The notes below the pieces were generated by a model. It saw only the letters and a list, made by a program, of their open reading frames with translations. It did not search any database and had not been told where the DNA came from. A DNA stretch of 64,000 nucleotides, taken from contig JACRPY010000006.1 of assembly GCA_016222945.1 (NCBI GenBank), forward strand, positions 62,001 through 126,000, read 5' to 3'. This document shows, one piece after another, positions 46,630 to 58,693 of this stretch (within the stretch, counting starts at the first letter, position 1; each line of letters starts with the position of its first letter). The position numbers and the translations under genes were made by a program. Source of the DNA: Methanobacterium sp. GTDB lineage: Archaea > Methanobacteriota > Methanobacteria > Methanobacteriales > Methanobacteriaceae.

Positions 46630-47280
46630 TTAATAGACTTTTACTACACCAATAACGTTTTGTTTAGGAAGCCATGTGTCTAATGGAGTTTTTTTAATGG
46701 TATCAATTTCTACCACTCCGTTTCCAAGATTTTTTTGAGTGGTATAAGTTTCCACTTTTCTGTTATCACTCATCAAGTATACTCTGTCCCCTTCAATTTT
46801 TTTTAGTCTTTTTACAATTAGATTGTATTGGGGGTGGTATGCTACTACAATATCGTCAACCTTAAAGTCTTTTGTTTTAAGAACCATTATGTTCTGCCCA
46901 TCTTGAAGTGTTGGTACCATGGAAGTTCCACTTACTGAAGCAGGCATGGATAACTGATCAGCTCCAAATTGAGACTCAAGAGTAACCTTTGTGGTGTAAT
47001 TATACTTTCTTGCAATTGTGTTAATATCACTCTTTATACTATCTACGGTACTATTGTAATTGTCTATATCTTCCAGAATTTTGTTCTTTACTTCACCTTC
47101 CATCTGTGCCGATGGGCTGTTAAATGGAGATGACGTAAATGAAACTGTTGTGGTATCTATTGTGCCGTTAGTTTTAATGTTAACGCCTAAACTGTTAGCT
47201 TCGTAAGTTGAATAAAATACAGACGCTGCTATAACTCCTATTATAAGTATTCCTATTATTAACCCGGATTTTGATTTCAA
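46630..47280 (-). CDS. Signal peptidase I-like S26 peptidase
   Basis: 216 residues. One N-terminal membrane segment is followed by a helical insert and the S26 core: catalytic Ser in SGTSMVPTLQDGQ and probable catalytic Lys in NLIVKRLKKIEGDRV, with LMSDN after it. Using Lys is the bacterial-type arrangement; typical archaeal signal peptidases have His there. The start is TTG 47280, overlapping the aroD stop in TTGA and preceded by GGTGAT, so the two genes are translationally coupled despite unrelated roles. Confidence 0.8.
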   Translation of the reverse strand: MKSKSGLIIGILIIGVIAASVFYSTYEANSLGVNIKTNGTIDTTTVSFTSSPFNSPSAQMEGEVKNKILEDIDNYNSTVDSIKSDINTIARKYNYTTKVTLESQFGADQLSMPASVSGTSMVPTLQDGQNIMVLKTKDFKVDDIVVAYHPQYNLIVKRLKKIEGDRVYLMSDNRKVETYTTQKNLGNGVVEIDTIKKTPLDTWLPKQNVIGVVKVY

Positions 47281-47948
47281 TCTATCACCGCTAAATTCCT
47301 TAAAATATTTTTTGTTGTAATAATATCTAATTGTCCCGGCGCTGATTCTGTGTCAATAGATGCAAAAGTGATAGGAGATCCAAAAATTGGAGCCACAATA
47401 CGTGTGTATCTACCAATATCTCCCATAGCAATTCCAATTGTGTTTTGAACTTCAGATAGTACCTTAAGGACGGTTAAAGTGTCTTTTTTATTGTGAGGCA
47501 TTACAGCAAATTTTGCTATATCCCCAATTTCTTTTTCTTTTTCCACCACGCCCAAAATCTCTTTAAATGAAGGAGTTTTTTTGAAATCATGGTATGATAT
47601 TATTGTGGATTTTGAAGCTTTTATAACTTTCGATCTCAAATCTTCATCTGTACATAGTTCTATGTCCACTATATCTGCATATTTAGCAGCTTCTTTTAAA
47701 ATAGAAGTTCTATCTTCTTCAGAACCCTTAAAAAACCCGCCTTCATTTGGTATTCTATTTGTAGCAATTAAAGGATAATTTATTTCTTTAATCAACTGCG
47801 TAATCTCATCTATATCTGGATTTTCAATTGCATCTATCCTAAACTCCAATATATCTGCACCTAAACTGATGGCTTTTTTTGCAGATTTTAATACAGATTC
47901 TGATTCCTTTTCAATTATGGGGGCGCAAATCATCGGTTTTTTAAACAT
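47277..47948 (-). CDS. aroD: 3-dehydroquinate dehydratase, type I
   Basis: 223 residues from ATG 47948 (AGGTAG upstream). DILEFRIDAIENPDID, IISYHDFKKTPSF (catalytic His) and KFAVMPHNKKD (Schiff-base Lys) are the family motifs, and GSPITFAS closes the barrel. It makes 3-dehydroshikimate in aromatic amino-acid synthesis. aroE is 5 kb away on the same strand. Confidence 0.93.
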   Translation of the reverse strand: MFKKPMICAPIIEKESESVLKSAKKAISLGADILEFRIDAIENPDIDEITQLIKEINYPLIATNRIPNEGGFFKGSEEDRTSILKEAAKYADIVDIELCTDEDLRSKVIKASKSTIISYHDFKKTPSFKEILGVVEKEKEIGDIAKFAVMPHNKKDTLTVLKVLSEVQNTIGIAMGDIGRYTRIVAPIFGSPITFASIDTESAPGQLDIITTKNILRNLAVID

Positions 47949-48179
47949 CAAATACTACCTGTTTAGTTTATATTTTTTAATTATCATGGCTTTAATTATG
48001 AATATAATATGAGAGAACATGTTAATAATTTCATGTATTTTTGGAAGTTAACTTTATTTTCCTATTATTATTTAAGTCTTTATCACTGATTGACAGAATG
48101 TATTCGCAAATATATAAAAAGTAGTTAATTGAAATATAGCTTGTAGAGAATTACATTAAATATTATTAAAGGTGATCAC

Positions 48180-48911
48180 TTGAAAGTAACTGCTATTGGC
48201 GCAGATATATCAATAAATGATGTTTCATGCAGCCATTCCCTTATCACAAATATAGAAAATGATATTCCTCAATTAATAGATATTGGGGCTCACAGTGCAG
48301 CTTTAACCAATATAACTGGAGATGACATAGTTATAGGTGCATTTGTACCTGATGATAAGCTTGAATCTGTAAATTCTGGAATAATAAATATACTAAGGAA
48401 AAATGCAGAAAATCTGGGAGATATTGAAGGAATCTCAGATAATCCTAACGATGCAGGAGAAGGTATCTCTTATGCAGAAGCCAAAATAAGGCAGGATAGA
48501 TATCCTGATGCAATAATAGTGGCATTTGACACATATGGTGGCGAAGAAATCGTTGGTAAAGTGGCAGATTCAGTAATGAAAGCTGCAAAAGGTATGGATG
48601 ATGTTAATGATATTGGAGGGGGCGGAGTTAATGGAACCCTCAAAATACCTGGTGTAGGTTACGTTTCAAACCAAACCGATGACCCTGTAGTTGTAGCAAC
48701 AGTTGATAACATTGAGAGCATTGGAATTGTTGCAGGAGCTATGGTGGGTGCTGCAATTGGTGATCAGCATGTTCATCTTGTTAAAAGAGGAACACCGTCT
48801 TTTGTAATCCCTCGAGGGATTATAATGTCTGTTACTGCTTATATGAATGGAAATGTAATGGATTTAGCCGTGCCTTTATCAGAAAGGATGAGAATTTTAG
48901 GAGAAATGTAA
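48180..48911 (+). CDS. Conserved methanogen protein of unknown function
   Basis: 243 residues from TTG 48180 behind GGTGATC. The sequence is alpha/beta with DDIVIGAFVPDDKLESVNSG, AIIVAFDTYGGEEIVGKVADS, GGGGVNGTLKIPGVGYVS and GIVAGAMVGAAIGDQHVHLV. I recall similar genes next to sucD and HMG-CoA reductase in other Methanobacteriales, but cannot name the family. The sucD ATG begins four bases after its stop, so they share an operon. Confidence 0.72.
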   Translation: MKVTAIGADISINDVSCSHSLITNIENDIPQLIDIGAHSAALTNITGDDIVIGAFVPDDKLESVNSGIINILRKNAENLGDIEGISDNPNDAGEGISYAEAKIRQDRYPDAIIVAFDTYGGEEIVGKVADSVMKAAKGMDDVNDIGGGGVNGTLKIPGVGYVSNQTDDPVVVATVDNIESIGIVAGAMVGAAIGDQHVHLVKRGTPSFVIPRGIIMSVTAYMNGNVMDLAVPLSERMRILGEM

Positions 48912-48914
48912 AAT

Positions 48915-49775
48915 ATGATACTTCTTAACCATAATACAAGATGCATAGTGCAGGGAATAACAGGAAAGCAGGGATCTTTCCACACAGAGCAAATGCTCAA
49001 TTATAACACAAAAATAGTTGCAGGAACTTCTCCAGGAAAAGGAGGGCAGAAATTCGGCTCTTTAAATGTTTATAACTCTGTAGAAGAAGCTAAAGAAGAA
49101 TTAGATATCAATGCATCAATAATTTTTATCCCGGCACCATTTGCAAAGGATGCGGCATTTGAAGCAATATCACAGCTCGAACTTGTAATCATAATCACAG
49201 AACATATTCCGGTCCATGACTCCATGGAAATAGTAGAATATGCAAAAAGACATAATACAACAGTAATAGGCCCAAATACGCCAGGAATAATTTCTCCAGG
49301 TGTTGGAAAGCTGGGTATAATGCCTACGCACATATTTGATGAAGGAAACATTGGAATCGTGTCAAGAAGTGGAACACTCACCTATGAAGTTGCATATCAA
49401 ATAACAAAAGCAGGAATGGGTCAAAGCACATGTTTAGGTATTGGGGGCGATCCCGTTGTGGGATTAGATTATGCAGATGTGCTTTCAAGGTTTGAAGATG
49501 ATGATGGAACTGATGCAATAGTAATGATCGGTGAAATTGGTGGAAATGCAGAAGAAAAAGCTGCAGAATTCATATCTAAAAATATATCAAAACCAGTTAT
49601 ATCCTACATTGCAGGGGTCACCGCACCTCCCGGCAAACGAATGGGACATGCAGGGGCAATAATTGAAGGAGAAAGCGGAACTGCAAAAAGTAAAATGAAT
49701 GCACTTAAAGATGCAGGTGTAAATGTAGCAAGCAGGCCCTCTGAAATTGTGGATATCATAAAAAACAAAATATAA
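48915..49775 (+). CDS. sucD: Succinate-CoA ligase, alpha subunit
   Basis: 286 residues, full length. [15 protein letters not shown] and GTSPGKGG form the CoA-binding part; [11 protein letters not shown] and the phosphohistidine region [17 protein letters not shown] are intact. It makes succinyl-CoA for 2-oxoglutarate synthesis in the incomplete reductive TCA cycle, taking succinate from thiol:fumarate reductase, whose TfrB is also in this window. The beta subunit sucC is not adjacent. Confidence 0.94.
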   Translation: MILLNHNTRCIVQGITGKQGSFHTEQMLNYNTKIVAGTSPGKGGQKFGSLNVYNSVEEAKEELDINASIIFIPAPFAKDAAFEAISQLELVIIITEHIPVHDSMEIVEYAKRHNTTVIGPNTPGIISPGVGKLGIMPTHIFDEGNIGIVSRSGTLTYEVAYQITKAGMGQSTCLGIGGDPVVGLDYADVLSRFEDDDGTDAIVMIGEIGGNAEEKAAEFISKNISKPVISYIAGVTAPPGKRMGHAGAIIEGESGTAKSKMNALKDAGVNVASRPSEIVDIIKNKI

Positions 49776-49829
49776 CGATATTTACAGAAATCATTAATTT
49801 TTAAAATAAAAAGCATAATCGTGAGAATT

Positions 49830-51041
49830 ATGGTAAATGAAAGAGAAATAATTGATAAACTAATAAATGGCGATATTAAACTTCATGAAATTGAAAAATA
49901 CGCTGAAAACATTGATGAAGCCCTAACAATTAGAAGAAAGTTTGCAGAAGAAATCAGCAACACAGAGCTTAAAAACATATCCAATTACTCTATTAACATG
50001 GAATTAGCCTCTAAAAAGAACATTGAAAATCCTATAGGTGTAATACAAATACCATTAGGTATTGCAGGTCCCTTAAAAGTCAATGGAGACCATGCAAACG
50101 GAAAATTCTATGTTCCTCTTGCAACATCAGAAGGAGCACTTTTAGCATCTATAAACAGAGGATTTTCAGTTATATCTGCATCTGGAGGAGTCACAACTAA
50201 AATACTTGACGATAAAATGACCCGAGCTCCGGTTTTAAAAGCTAAATCAGTAACTGATGCGATTCAAATCAAATCATGGATCAATAATAACTTCCAGGAA
50301 CTTAAAGAAGCAGCAGAAACCACCACAAGACATGGAAAACTTATAAAAATAGATCCAATCATGGTAATTGGAAAATACATTTACCCAAGATTTGTTTTCA
50401 CCACTGGAGACAGTATGGGAATGAACATGGTCACAATAGCCACTGAAACTGCTTTAAACCTTTTAAACACTAAAACTGGTGTTCACGTTGTTGCATTAAG
50501 TGGAAACGTATGTGTTGATAAAAAACCATCCTCATTGAACTTCATTGAAGGAAGAGGAAAGAGTATCACTGCAGAATTAGTTGTTCCAAAGGATATAGTT
50601 AAAAACAAACTTAAAACAACTCCAGAATCCATAGTTGAAGTTAACACGGCTAAAAACCTAATTGGTTCTGCAATTTCAGGAAGTATGGGATTCAATGCAC
50701 AATATGCAAACATGATAGGTGCCATATTTTTAGCAACGGGACAGGATGAAGCTCATATAGTTGAAGGAAGTTTAGGCATAACCACTGCCATGGTTGAAGA
50801 AAATGGAGACCTTTATTTTGCAGTTACACTACCTGACGTGCCGTTAGCTACTTTTGGCGGTGGAACAAGCCTTGAAACAGCTCGTGAATGCCTGGAAATA
50901 ATGGATTGTTATGGAAATGGAAAGGTTAAAAAGTTTGCTGAAATCGTTGCAGGAACAGTTCTTGCTGGGGAGCTTTCATTGATGGGTGCTTTGGCTGCAG
51001 GGCATCTTGCAAGGGCGCATAAAGATTTGGGAAGAGCTTAA
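49830..51041 (+). CDS. hmgA: HMG-CoA reductase, class I
   Basis: 403 residues from ATG 49830; a GTG at 49821 is an alternative and neither has a strong site. Motifs are ENPIGVIQIPLGIAGPL, ATSEGALLASINRG, TGDSMGMNMV, DKKPSSLNFIEGRGKS and the C-terminal AGELSLMGALAAGHL followed by the catalytic His. It makes mevalonate for archaeal isoprenoid lipids. Confidence 0.95.
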   Translation: MVNEREIIDKLINGDIKLHEIEKYAENIDEALTIRRKFAEEISNTELKNISNYSINMELASKKNIENPIGVIQIPLGIAGPLKVNGDHANGKFYVPLATSEGALLASINRGFSVISASGGVTTKILDDKMTRAPVLKAKSVTDAIQIKSWINNNFQELKEAAETTTRHGKLIKIDPIMVIGKYIYPRFVFTTGDSMGMNMVTIATETALNLLNTKTGVHVVALSGNVCVDKKPSSLNFIEGRGKSITAELVVPKDIVKNKLKTTPESIVEVNTAKNLIGSAISGSMGFNAQYANMIGAIFLATGQDEAHIVEGSLGITTAMVEENGDLYFAVTLPDVPLATFGGGTSLETARECLEIMDCYGNGKVKKFAEIVAGTVLAGELSLMGALAAGHLARAHKDLGRA

Positions 51042-51076
51042 GTTTATTTTTAATGTTTTATGGAGAAAAATAAGAA

Positions 51077-51655
51077 ATGAATATAAGAGAATTCATTGAA
51101 GAATACCTTAAAATGAGCAGATATGTTGCACTGGGTACTTTAGACGGAATACTGGCAGTTATGGGTGTAACCCTCGCTGCAAGCGGTGTAGCTGCTGCAA
51201 GCGGTGCAGATATCTCAAATTATGTCATAGGACTTACAGGATTAAGCGGAGGAATAGCTCTGGCAATGTCCAATGCATTTGGCTCATTTATCGGTGAACG
51301 TGCAGAAGAATCACGAACACTCAGAGAACTTGAAGAAAAAATGATGCTGAGTGAAGGGGAACTTGATGACACTCTCATTCATAAACAAGCCAAAAGAAGA
51401 ATATACATGAGCATGTTTACCCATGGGTTTTCAAGTTTCATAGGTTCATTTGTGCCAGTAGTTCCATTTTTATTAATTGCAGATAGATTAACAGCTTTAA
51501 TAACTACATTAGTTGCCTGTTTTATTGCATTAATTATGCTGGGAATATATCTGGGTAAAGTCTCCCGAGAAAGTCTGATAAAAACAAGCATTGAAATTGT
51601 AGCTATAGGTGTACTTATCAGTGTTATATCTTTCTTAATTGGGGGAAGTCATTAA
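51077..51655 (+). CDS. VIT1/CCC1 family transporter
   Basis: 192 residues with five membrane segments. VALGTLDGILAVMGVTLAA in the first helix, and SNAFGSFIGERAEESR after the second with the charged helix ELEEKMMLSEGELDD, match VIT1-like iron/manganese transporters, where the glutamates of this cytoplasmic part bind metal. It lies 35 bases after hmgA. Metal specificity is inferred from the family. Confidence 0.85.
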   Translation: MNIREFIEEYLKMSRYVALGTLDGILAVMGVTLAASGVAAASGADISNYVIGLTGLSGGIALAMSNAFGSFIGERAEESRTLRELEEKMMLSEGELDDTLIHKQAKRRIYMSMFTHGFSSFIGSFVPVVPFLLIADRLTALITTLVACFIALIMLGIYLGKVSRESLIKTSIEIVAIGVLISVISFLIGGSH

Positions 51656-51697
51656 AATAAAGTTAAAAATGAACTTTAAAAATTAAAATTTCTATTT

Positions 51698-52543
51698 TTA
51701 ATCAATATCAATGCCATACACTTTTTTTACAGTTTCAACATGGATTTTATAAGCATCATCTTCAGTCATTGTTTCATTCCTTAAAAGTTCATTGGTACGT
51801 CTTGGAACTGTTTTTGGACCGAGAACTGCACCTGGACGACTTTTCATATCCAGATAATCTGTTTCCATCAAAAAACCATTTCCTTTTTTTAAACCTTTGG
51901 TAACAACATCTCTTGTTGCAATTAAAGAGGGTGTTAAACTATGGTTCTCTTCTTTATTGACTAATGGGCCCGAAAAATGTTTTATAACTTTATATCTGGC
52001 TAAACCGGCTTTATCTGCTATTTCTGCAAATTCTAAAAATTGTTCTTCAGCAGCACTTTCTGTGTGGAGCTGTATGGCACAATCAGCATCTGCTGCAAGT
52101 TCCATTGCATATAAAATAAGATTATTATGTATTTGAAGCTCTTCAGGAGAAACTTCATAATGTGGCCGTCCAATTTCACCAATTCCAATGGCTTTGCCTT
52201 CTGTAATTAACATTTGCGCAGTTTTAAATGCATCTTTCATCATTTGTTCTGCTTTTTTAAGTTTTATCCCTTCTTTTATGAGTCTTGAAAGTTCTGCTGG
52301 ATGGGCACCCACAACAGCAAAAGCACGTACATCTGTATTTTCATTTATTTCATTTACATATTTAATAACAAGTTCCATTGCATCTTTGAAGCTGCATGAT
52401 TTCCCCACTGTCCATGTTGGCTTGTTGGGAATGATCATCACATTTCCGCCAGCTCTCCGGAATTTTTTTGCAACCTCCAGTGGTCCTTCGCCATTAATAG
52501 GATCAACATGTATATGATTGTCTGTTATTATGATATTTTCCAT
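51698..52543 (-). CDS. TatD-related metal-dependent hydrolase, divergent
   Basis: 281 residues of the amidohydrolase barrel: TDNHIHVDPINGEG, VVGAHPAEL, AIGIGEIGRPHYE, CAIQLHTES and VIKHFSGP give the metal ligands, and LMETDYLDMKSRPGAVLGPKT the last aspartate. It is a separate archaeal branch from the TatD at 16851-17606. GAGGTAA precedes the ATG. Substrate unknown. Confidence 0.78.
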   Translation of the reverse strand: MENIIITDNHIHVDPINGEGPLEVAKKFRRAGGNVMIIPNKPTWTVGKSCSFKDAMELVIKYVNEINENTDVRAFAVVGAHPAELSRLIKEGIKLKKAEQMMKDAFKTAQMLITEGKAIGIGEIGRPHYEVSPEELQIHNNLILYAMELAADADCAIQLHTESAAEEQFLEFAEIADKAGLARYKVIKHFSGPLVNKEENHSLTPSLIATRDVVTKGLKKGNGFLMETDYLDMKSRPGAVLGPKTVPRRTNELLRNETMTEDDAYKIHVETVKKVYGIDID

Positions 52544-52673
52544 TGAATTACCTCAAATTAAATTTATGATAATATTCTATTGTTTAAAATATTTAATCTG
52601 AACTTAATTAATTCAAAATAAAATTAAGAAAAATAATAATAATGAAATTAATAGTTTTAAACTTTTTAAGGGC

Positions 52674-53024
52674 TTATCCGGAGTATCCTTTATCTTTGGC
52701 ATTGATGCGACCATCGCCTCCGCATGCTTCACATGTAAACTTACCTACGCCATTACATGATTGACAAACACTATTTCCATCTTTACCTGTTCCATTACAG
52801 AGTGCACATAACTCCTTACCTGAACCATTACAAACAGGACATATTGTTCCTTGAGCATTTGCAGTACTATTACTCTTTTGAGTCATATTGCCTGAAATAT
52901 TAGAACTCCCATTTGACATGTTTAATTTAATGTCTGTTGATGGTTGAAAAACAATATAACCTACAATGGCAATTATTAATATTATTACAACTATTAATCC
53001 TATATTTCTGGTTTTATCATCCAT
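52674..53024 (-). CDS. Membrane-anchored CxxCxGxG protein, copy 2
   Basis: 116 residues. One N-terminal membrane span (IGLIVVIILIIAIVGYIVF), an Asn/Ser-rich linker, then four motifs: CPVCNGSG, CALCNGTG, CQSCNGVG and CEACGGDG. It has the same plan as the protein at 43968-44447 but fewer repeats and no lipobox-like Cys. The zinc-finger-like part should face outward. A GGATGTGA site precedes the ATG. Confidence 0.78.
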   Translation of the reverse strand: MDDKTRNIGLIVVIILIIAIVGYIVFQPSTDIKLNMSNGSSNISGNMTQKSNSTANAQGTICPVCNGSGKELCALCNGTGKDGNSVCQSCNGVGKFTCEACGGDGRINAKDKGYSG

Positions 53025-53189
53025 TACTTCACATCCATTAAATATAGTAACTGTTTTGACGACTAAAAATATATTATTTGTTATTTAAATTTTATAGAAA
53101 GAATAATAAATAGAAAAAATAAATATATTATTGATCTATAAATTTATCCTATTACTAATTTTTATTTAAAATTTATATCAATATTTAAA

Positions 53190-54032
53190 TTAGATTTGAT
53201 CTAATGCCTTTTTAAAAACATCAAATGGAGGATTAATATCTGTCCATATTTTAAATGATGCCATGCCCTGATAAATCAACATTTTAATTCCAGATAATGG
53301 TATTGCTCCAGCTTTTTGAGCCTCAACTAATAATCCTGTTTTAAGAGGATTATAAACAAGATCATTTACAACCAGATTTTCATGCATCATATTGGACTTA
53401 ACTAATGGCTCTTGATCAATATTAGGATACATCCCAATAGGGGTGGTATTTATTAGAATATCTGCATTTAAAAGATGATTTTCAAGCTTTTTACCAAGAC
53501 CAATACATTCCACATTTCCATCAAGCTTTTCAATAATATCTTTTTGAAGATCTAATGCATTTTCTGGAGTTCTATTTGCAATCACCAGCTTATCAGCACC
53601 ATTTAATAATATTTGGAAAGAAACTGCCCGCGCTGCACCGCCTGCACCTAATACGACTATTTTTTTATTTTTAACACTTTTTATTTCTTCAATAGCATTT
53701 ACAGCACCGATACCATCTGTATTATAACCTTTTGCATGATCACCAGTGAATTTTATGGTGTTTACTGCCCCAATAAGTTCTGCTGCAGTATCAAGTGAAT
53801 CTAAATATTTTATTACATCTGTTTTGTGTGGGATTGTTACATTAAGTCCTTTTATATTTAAAGACTTTGCACCCATTATTGCAGTACTAAGCCTATTTTT
53901 ATCCACTAAAAAGGGTATATAAACATAATCCATGTTTAAATATTTAAAAGCAGCATTATGCATTATGGGGGACATACTGTGTTCTACAGGGTTGCCTATT
54001 ATTCCTACAACATTTGTTTTACCAGTTATCAT
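53190..54032 (-). CDS. aroE: Shikimate dehydrogenase
   Basis: 280 residues. GNPVEHSMSPIMHNAAF binds shikimate, NVTIPHKTDVI has the catalytic Lys, VLGAGGAARAVSFQIL is the NADP-binding loop with NRTPENA after it, and the C-terminal LIYQGMASFKIWT is typical. It reduces 3-dehydroshikimate to shikimate. Single gene. Confidence 0.94.
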   Translation of the reverse strand: MITGKTNVVGIIGNPVEHSMSPIMHNAAFKYLNMDYVYIPFLVDKNRLSTAIMGAKSLNIKGLNVTIPHKTDVIKYLDSLDTAAELIGAVNTIKFTGDHAKGYNTDGIGAVNAIEEIKSVKNKKIVVLGAGGAARAVSFQILLNGADKLVIANRTPENALDLQKDIIEKLDGNVECIGLGKKLENHLLNADILINTTPIGMYPNIDQEPLVKSNMMHENLVVNDLVYNPLKTGLLVEAQKAGAIPLSGIKMLIYQGMASFKIWTDINPPFDVFKKALDQI

Positions 54033-54268
54033 GCTATCATCTAAATTAAATTATAGAATACTTTATATTTATTGATTAATTAAAGATTAATGGTAATTAA
54101 TGAAATAAATTAATAAAAATAAAATAATTAAATCAATATGACTGAATAGTGACTTTGTGCAAAATCTTTGATTGCATATTCAGAATGTAATAAGCTTTAT
54201 AAGGCTCAGCTCATGATTAAATCAGATTTAAACTTTTTAAATCACTTAAAAATGTTAGGGGAGATATA

Positions 54269-54943
54269 ATGCCTGTAAAACAGAGGTTTGTTTTGGATAC
54301 AACTGCATTTACAGATAATAAGCTTAGAGATGAATTTGGGGAAGGCCAACTGACAAATACTGCTAATTTTTTAATAGATTTAATTGCAGAATCAAGAATA
54401 AAGCTTAATATGAGCTGTCACATGCCTCCAATTACTTATAAAGAACTTGTAGATTATCTGGGAAGGTATGAATGTCCTGAAGAGGTGCTGGTAAAGGCTG
54501 AAACATGGATTGTAAAAAAATCTCCCAATAGATATGATACTAAAATACCCTCAGAAATATTCTATGAGTATGTGCAGGACATGAGAGAAAGAATGAACAA
54601 GGGCATGAGAATATCTGAGAATGCAATATGGGAGTCTGCTGCAGAGTCCATGGTAATGTTATCTAGAGGCGAAAAAAAGTCAGATATTGAATTAAATATT
54701 GTTGGAAATGCAATAAAAGACTTTAGAAAAAAATATCGGGCAGCTTTAAGGAAAGGAACTCTTGACAGCGCTCCTGATCTGGATGTTTTGCTTCTTGCCA
54801 AAGAATTAGGTGCAGGGGTTGTAGCAGCTGATGAAGGAATAAAAGTTTGGGCTGAAAGACTTGGACTAAGATTTTTAAGTGCTAAATCATTTCCAAAGAT
54901 GGTAAATGAATATTTAAAGTATTATGAGTTGAAAAATCCTTAA
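54269..54943 (+). CDS. HARP-type protein-only RNase P homologue (RNA ligase partner, UPF0278)
   Basis: 224 residues. The N-terminus RFVLDTTAFTDNKLRDEFG, RKKYRAALRKGTLDSAPDLD and AKELGAGVVAADEGIKVWAE are the PIN-like metal-binding segments of the HARP family (homologues of Aquifex RNase P), long annotated as RNA ligase partner. The Aquifex protein alone removes tRNA 5' leaders; in archaea, which also have the RNA-based enzyme, studies found HARP not to be the main RNase P. GGGGAGATATA precedes the ATG. Confidence 0.9.
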   Translation: MPVKQRFVLDTTAFTDNKLRDEFGEGQLTNTANFLIDLIAESRIKLNMSCHMPPITYKELVDYLGRYECPEEVLVKAETWIVKKSPNRYDTKIPSEIFYEYVQDMRERMNKGMRISENAIWESAAESMVMLSRGEKKSDIELNIVGNAIKDFRKKYRAALRKGTLDSAPDLDVLLLAKELGAGVVAADEGIKVWAERLGLRFLSAKSFPKMVNEYLKYYELKNP

Positions 54944-55075
54944 AACTCAACCTTTTTTTAAAGATTAATCCCAAATTATTTTAAATAAATTTTATAAATA
55001 CTTATGAGTATTGAAAAACTGTCATTTTCAAATTAATAACAAATAAAAAAATTTATTCTGATTGGACTGATTAAA

Positions 55076-56368
55076 ATGGAAATATCAAGACCCCGAGGAA
55101 CACGCGATTTTCTATCTAAGGAAATGAAACAGAGAAAACACGTAGAAAACACACTAAAAAAAGTATTCGAAAATTATGGGTATGGTGAAATAAAAACACC
55201 AATATTTGAAGATTTAACACTTTTTACTGAAAAATCAGGAGAAGCAATTAAAGAAGAAATATATCACTTTAAAGACAAGAAAAAAAGAGATTTAGCTCTT
55301 AGACCTGAGCTTACAGCTCCTGTCGCACGACTTTATCTTAATGAACTTCAAAAACATGTAAAACCAATAAAAATGTACTATTTTGGGAGTTGTTTTAGGT
55401 ATGAACGGCCTCAAGCAGGTAGATTTAGGCAGTTCTGGCAATTAGGCTGTGAACTAATTGGAGGGAAATCTCCAGAAGCTGAAGCAGAAGTTATAACTAT
55501 GGCTGCACACTGCCTTGACGAAATTGGCCTGAAAGATTACGAATTCCATATCGGAAGCTTAGGCATCATCAGAAGTCTATTAAACGACGCAGGCATTTCT
55601 GGGGAAGAACAGGGACAAATAATGGGTTTAGTAGATAAGGGTGATGTCGAGGAACTTCAAAAGTTTTTAAATAATATGGAAACTTCTGCATCACTTAAAG
55701 AAATTCTATTACAGCTAATTGAAATTAAGGGACATAATGAAGTGATAGATGAAGTTAAAAATATTATTAAAAATTGTGACGAGGCCTATAATGCATTAAA
55801 TGACCTTGAAAACTTATTAAACCACCTTGAAGCATTTGGGTTTTCTAATTACATTGTAAATATGGGAATAGCACGTGGACTGGATTATTACACTGGAATT
55901 GTATTTGAAATTTATGTACATGGGCTGGGAGCACAAAAACAAATAAGTGGTGGAGGAACATATAATTTAATAGAAATATTTGGCGGTGAGCAAGTTGAAT
56001 CCACTGGATTTGCATTTGGCTTTGACAGGGTTATGGAAGCCCTTAAAAAGCAAGATGTGGTGATTCCAGTTGAAAATAATGTAGATGTATTTGTTGCCCC
56101 ATTTTCAGATGATATGAGGAAAGAATCATTTAAAATAACTCAAAATCTAAGAAGGAACGGAATTTCGGCAGATGTAGACCTTGCAAGGAAAAAAATCAAA
56201 AAAGTTTTAGCATATGCAGATAATTTAGGAGTTAAATATGTTGTTTTGGTTGGTGCAAGGGATATTGCAGATGGAAAAGTAGCTTTGAAGGATATGGAAT
56301 CTGGAGATCAGGAATTAATCGATCTTGACAGATTATCTCAAGAATTAATGGATAAGATCCAGGGATGA
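55076..56368 (+). CDS. hisS: Histidyl-tRNA synthetase
   Basis: 430 residues. Motif 1 lies near [16 protein letters not shown], motif 2 is [20 protein letters not shown], the histidine signatures are [15 protein letters not shown] and [12 protein letters not shown], and motif 3 is [11 protein letters not shown]. The C-terminal anticodon domain starts near NVDVFVAPF. hisI begins at its stop codon. Class II enzyme. Confidence 0.95.
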   Translation: MEISRPRGTRDFLSKEMKQRKHVENTLKKVFENYGYGEIKTPIFEDLTLFTEKSGEAIKEEIYHFKDKKKRDLALRPELTAPVARLYLNELQKHVKPIKMYYFGSCFRYERPQAGRFRQFWQLGCELIGGKSPEAEAEVITMAAHCLDEIGLKDYEFHIGSLGIIRSLLNDAGISGEEQGQIMGLVDKGDVEELQKFLNNMETSASLKEILLQLIEIKGHNEVIDEVKNIIKNCDEAYNALNDLENLLNHLEAFGFSNYIVNMGIARGLDYYTGIVFEIYVHGLGAQKQISGGGTYNLIEIFGGEQVESTGFAFGFDRVMEALKKQDVVIPVENNVDVFVAPFSDDMRKESFKITQNLRRNGISADVDLARKKIKKVLAYADNLGVKYVVLVGARDIADGKVALKDMESGDQELIDLDRLSQELMDKIQG

Positions 56369-56373
56369 TTATT

Positions 56374-56769
56374 ATGGATATTGGAGAATCTAATTTAAAT
56401 TTCAGGCATAAAATAGGGGATCAGGACCTTATTATAGCCATAGCTCAAGATTATAAAAGCAATAAAGTTCTTATGGTGGCTTATATGAATCGTGAAGCTT
56501 TCCAAAAAACAGTAGAAACCAAAAAAGCCCATTATTGGAGTACGTCACGCCAAAAATTATGGCTTAAAGGTGAAAGCTCCGGAAACTTCCAAAATGTTAA
56601 AGAAATTTATGTTGACTGTGATGAAGATGCAGTCCTTATAAAAATCAGCCAAAAAGGCGGCGCTTGCCATGAAGGGTATGAATCATGTTTTTTCAGGAAA
56701 CTGGAAAATAATAAGTTAGAGGTAGTTGGAAAAAAGGTTTTTAACCCTGATGAAGTTTATAAAAGCTAA
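56374..56769 (+). CDS. hisI: Phosphoribosyl-AMP cyclohydrolase
   Basis: 131 residues from ATG 56374, six bases after hisS and preceded by AGGGATGAT; an ATG at 56365 overlapping the hisS stop is the alternative. [32 protein letters not shown] and [21 protein letters not shown] hold the zinc and magnesium ligands. It catalyses the third step of histidine synthesis. Coupling to hisS links the two uses of histidine. Confidence 0.94.
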   Translation: MDIGESNLNFRHKIGDQDLIIAIAQDYKSNKVLMVAYMNREAFQKTVETKKAHYWSTSRQKLWLKGESSGNFQNVKEIYVDCDEDAVLIKISQKGGACHEGYESCFFRKLENNKLEVVGKKVFNPDEVYKS

Positions 56770-56811
56770 ATAAATAAAATTAATTAATTCAAGGAGTAGG
56801 AGAGAAAATAA

Positions 56812-58635
<1,824 letters not shown>

Positions 58636-58693
58636 TCTATCTATTCATTTAAATTCTTTTTTTTAAAAATTAACTAATCAATAAAGCGATATT

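Noticed and set aside
54141..54185. Seven-base inverted repeat CTGAATA...TATTCAG before the HARP gene
   Set aside because: The loop is about 28 bases and the arms are short and AT-rich; it is not distinguishable from chance.
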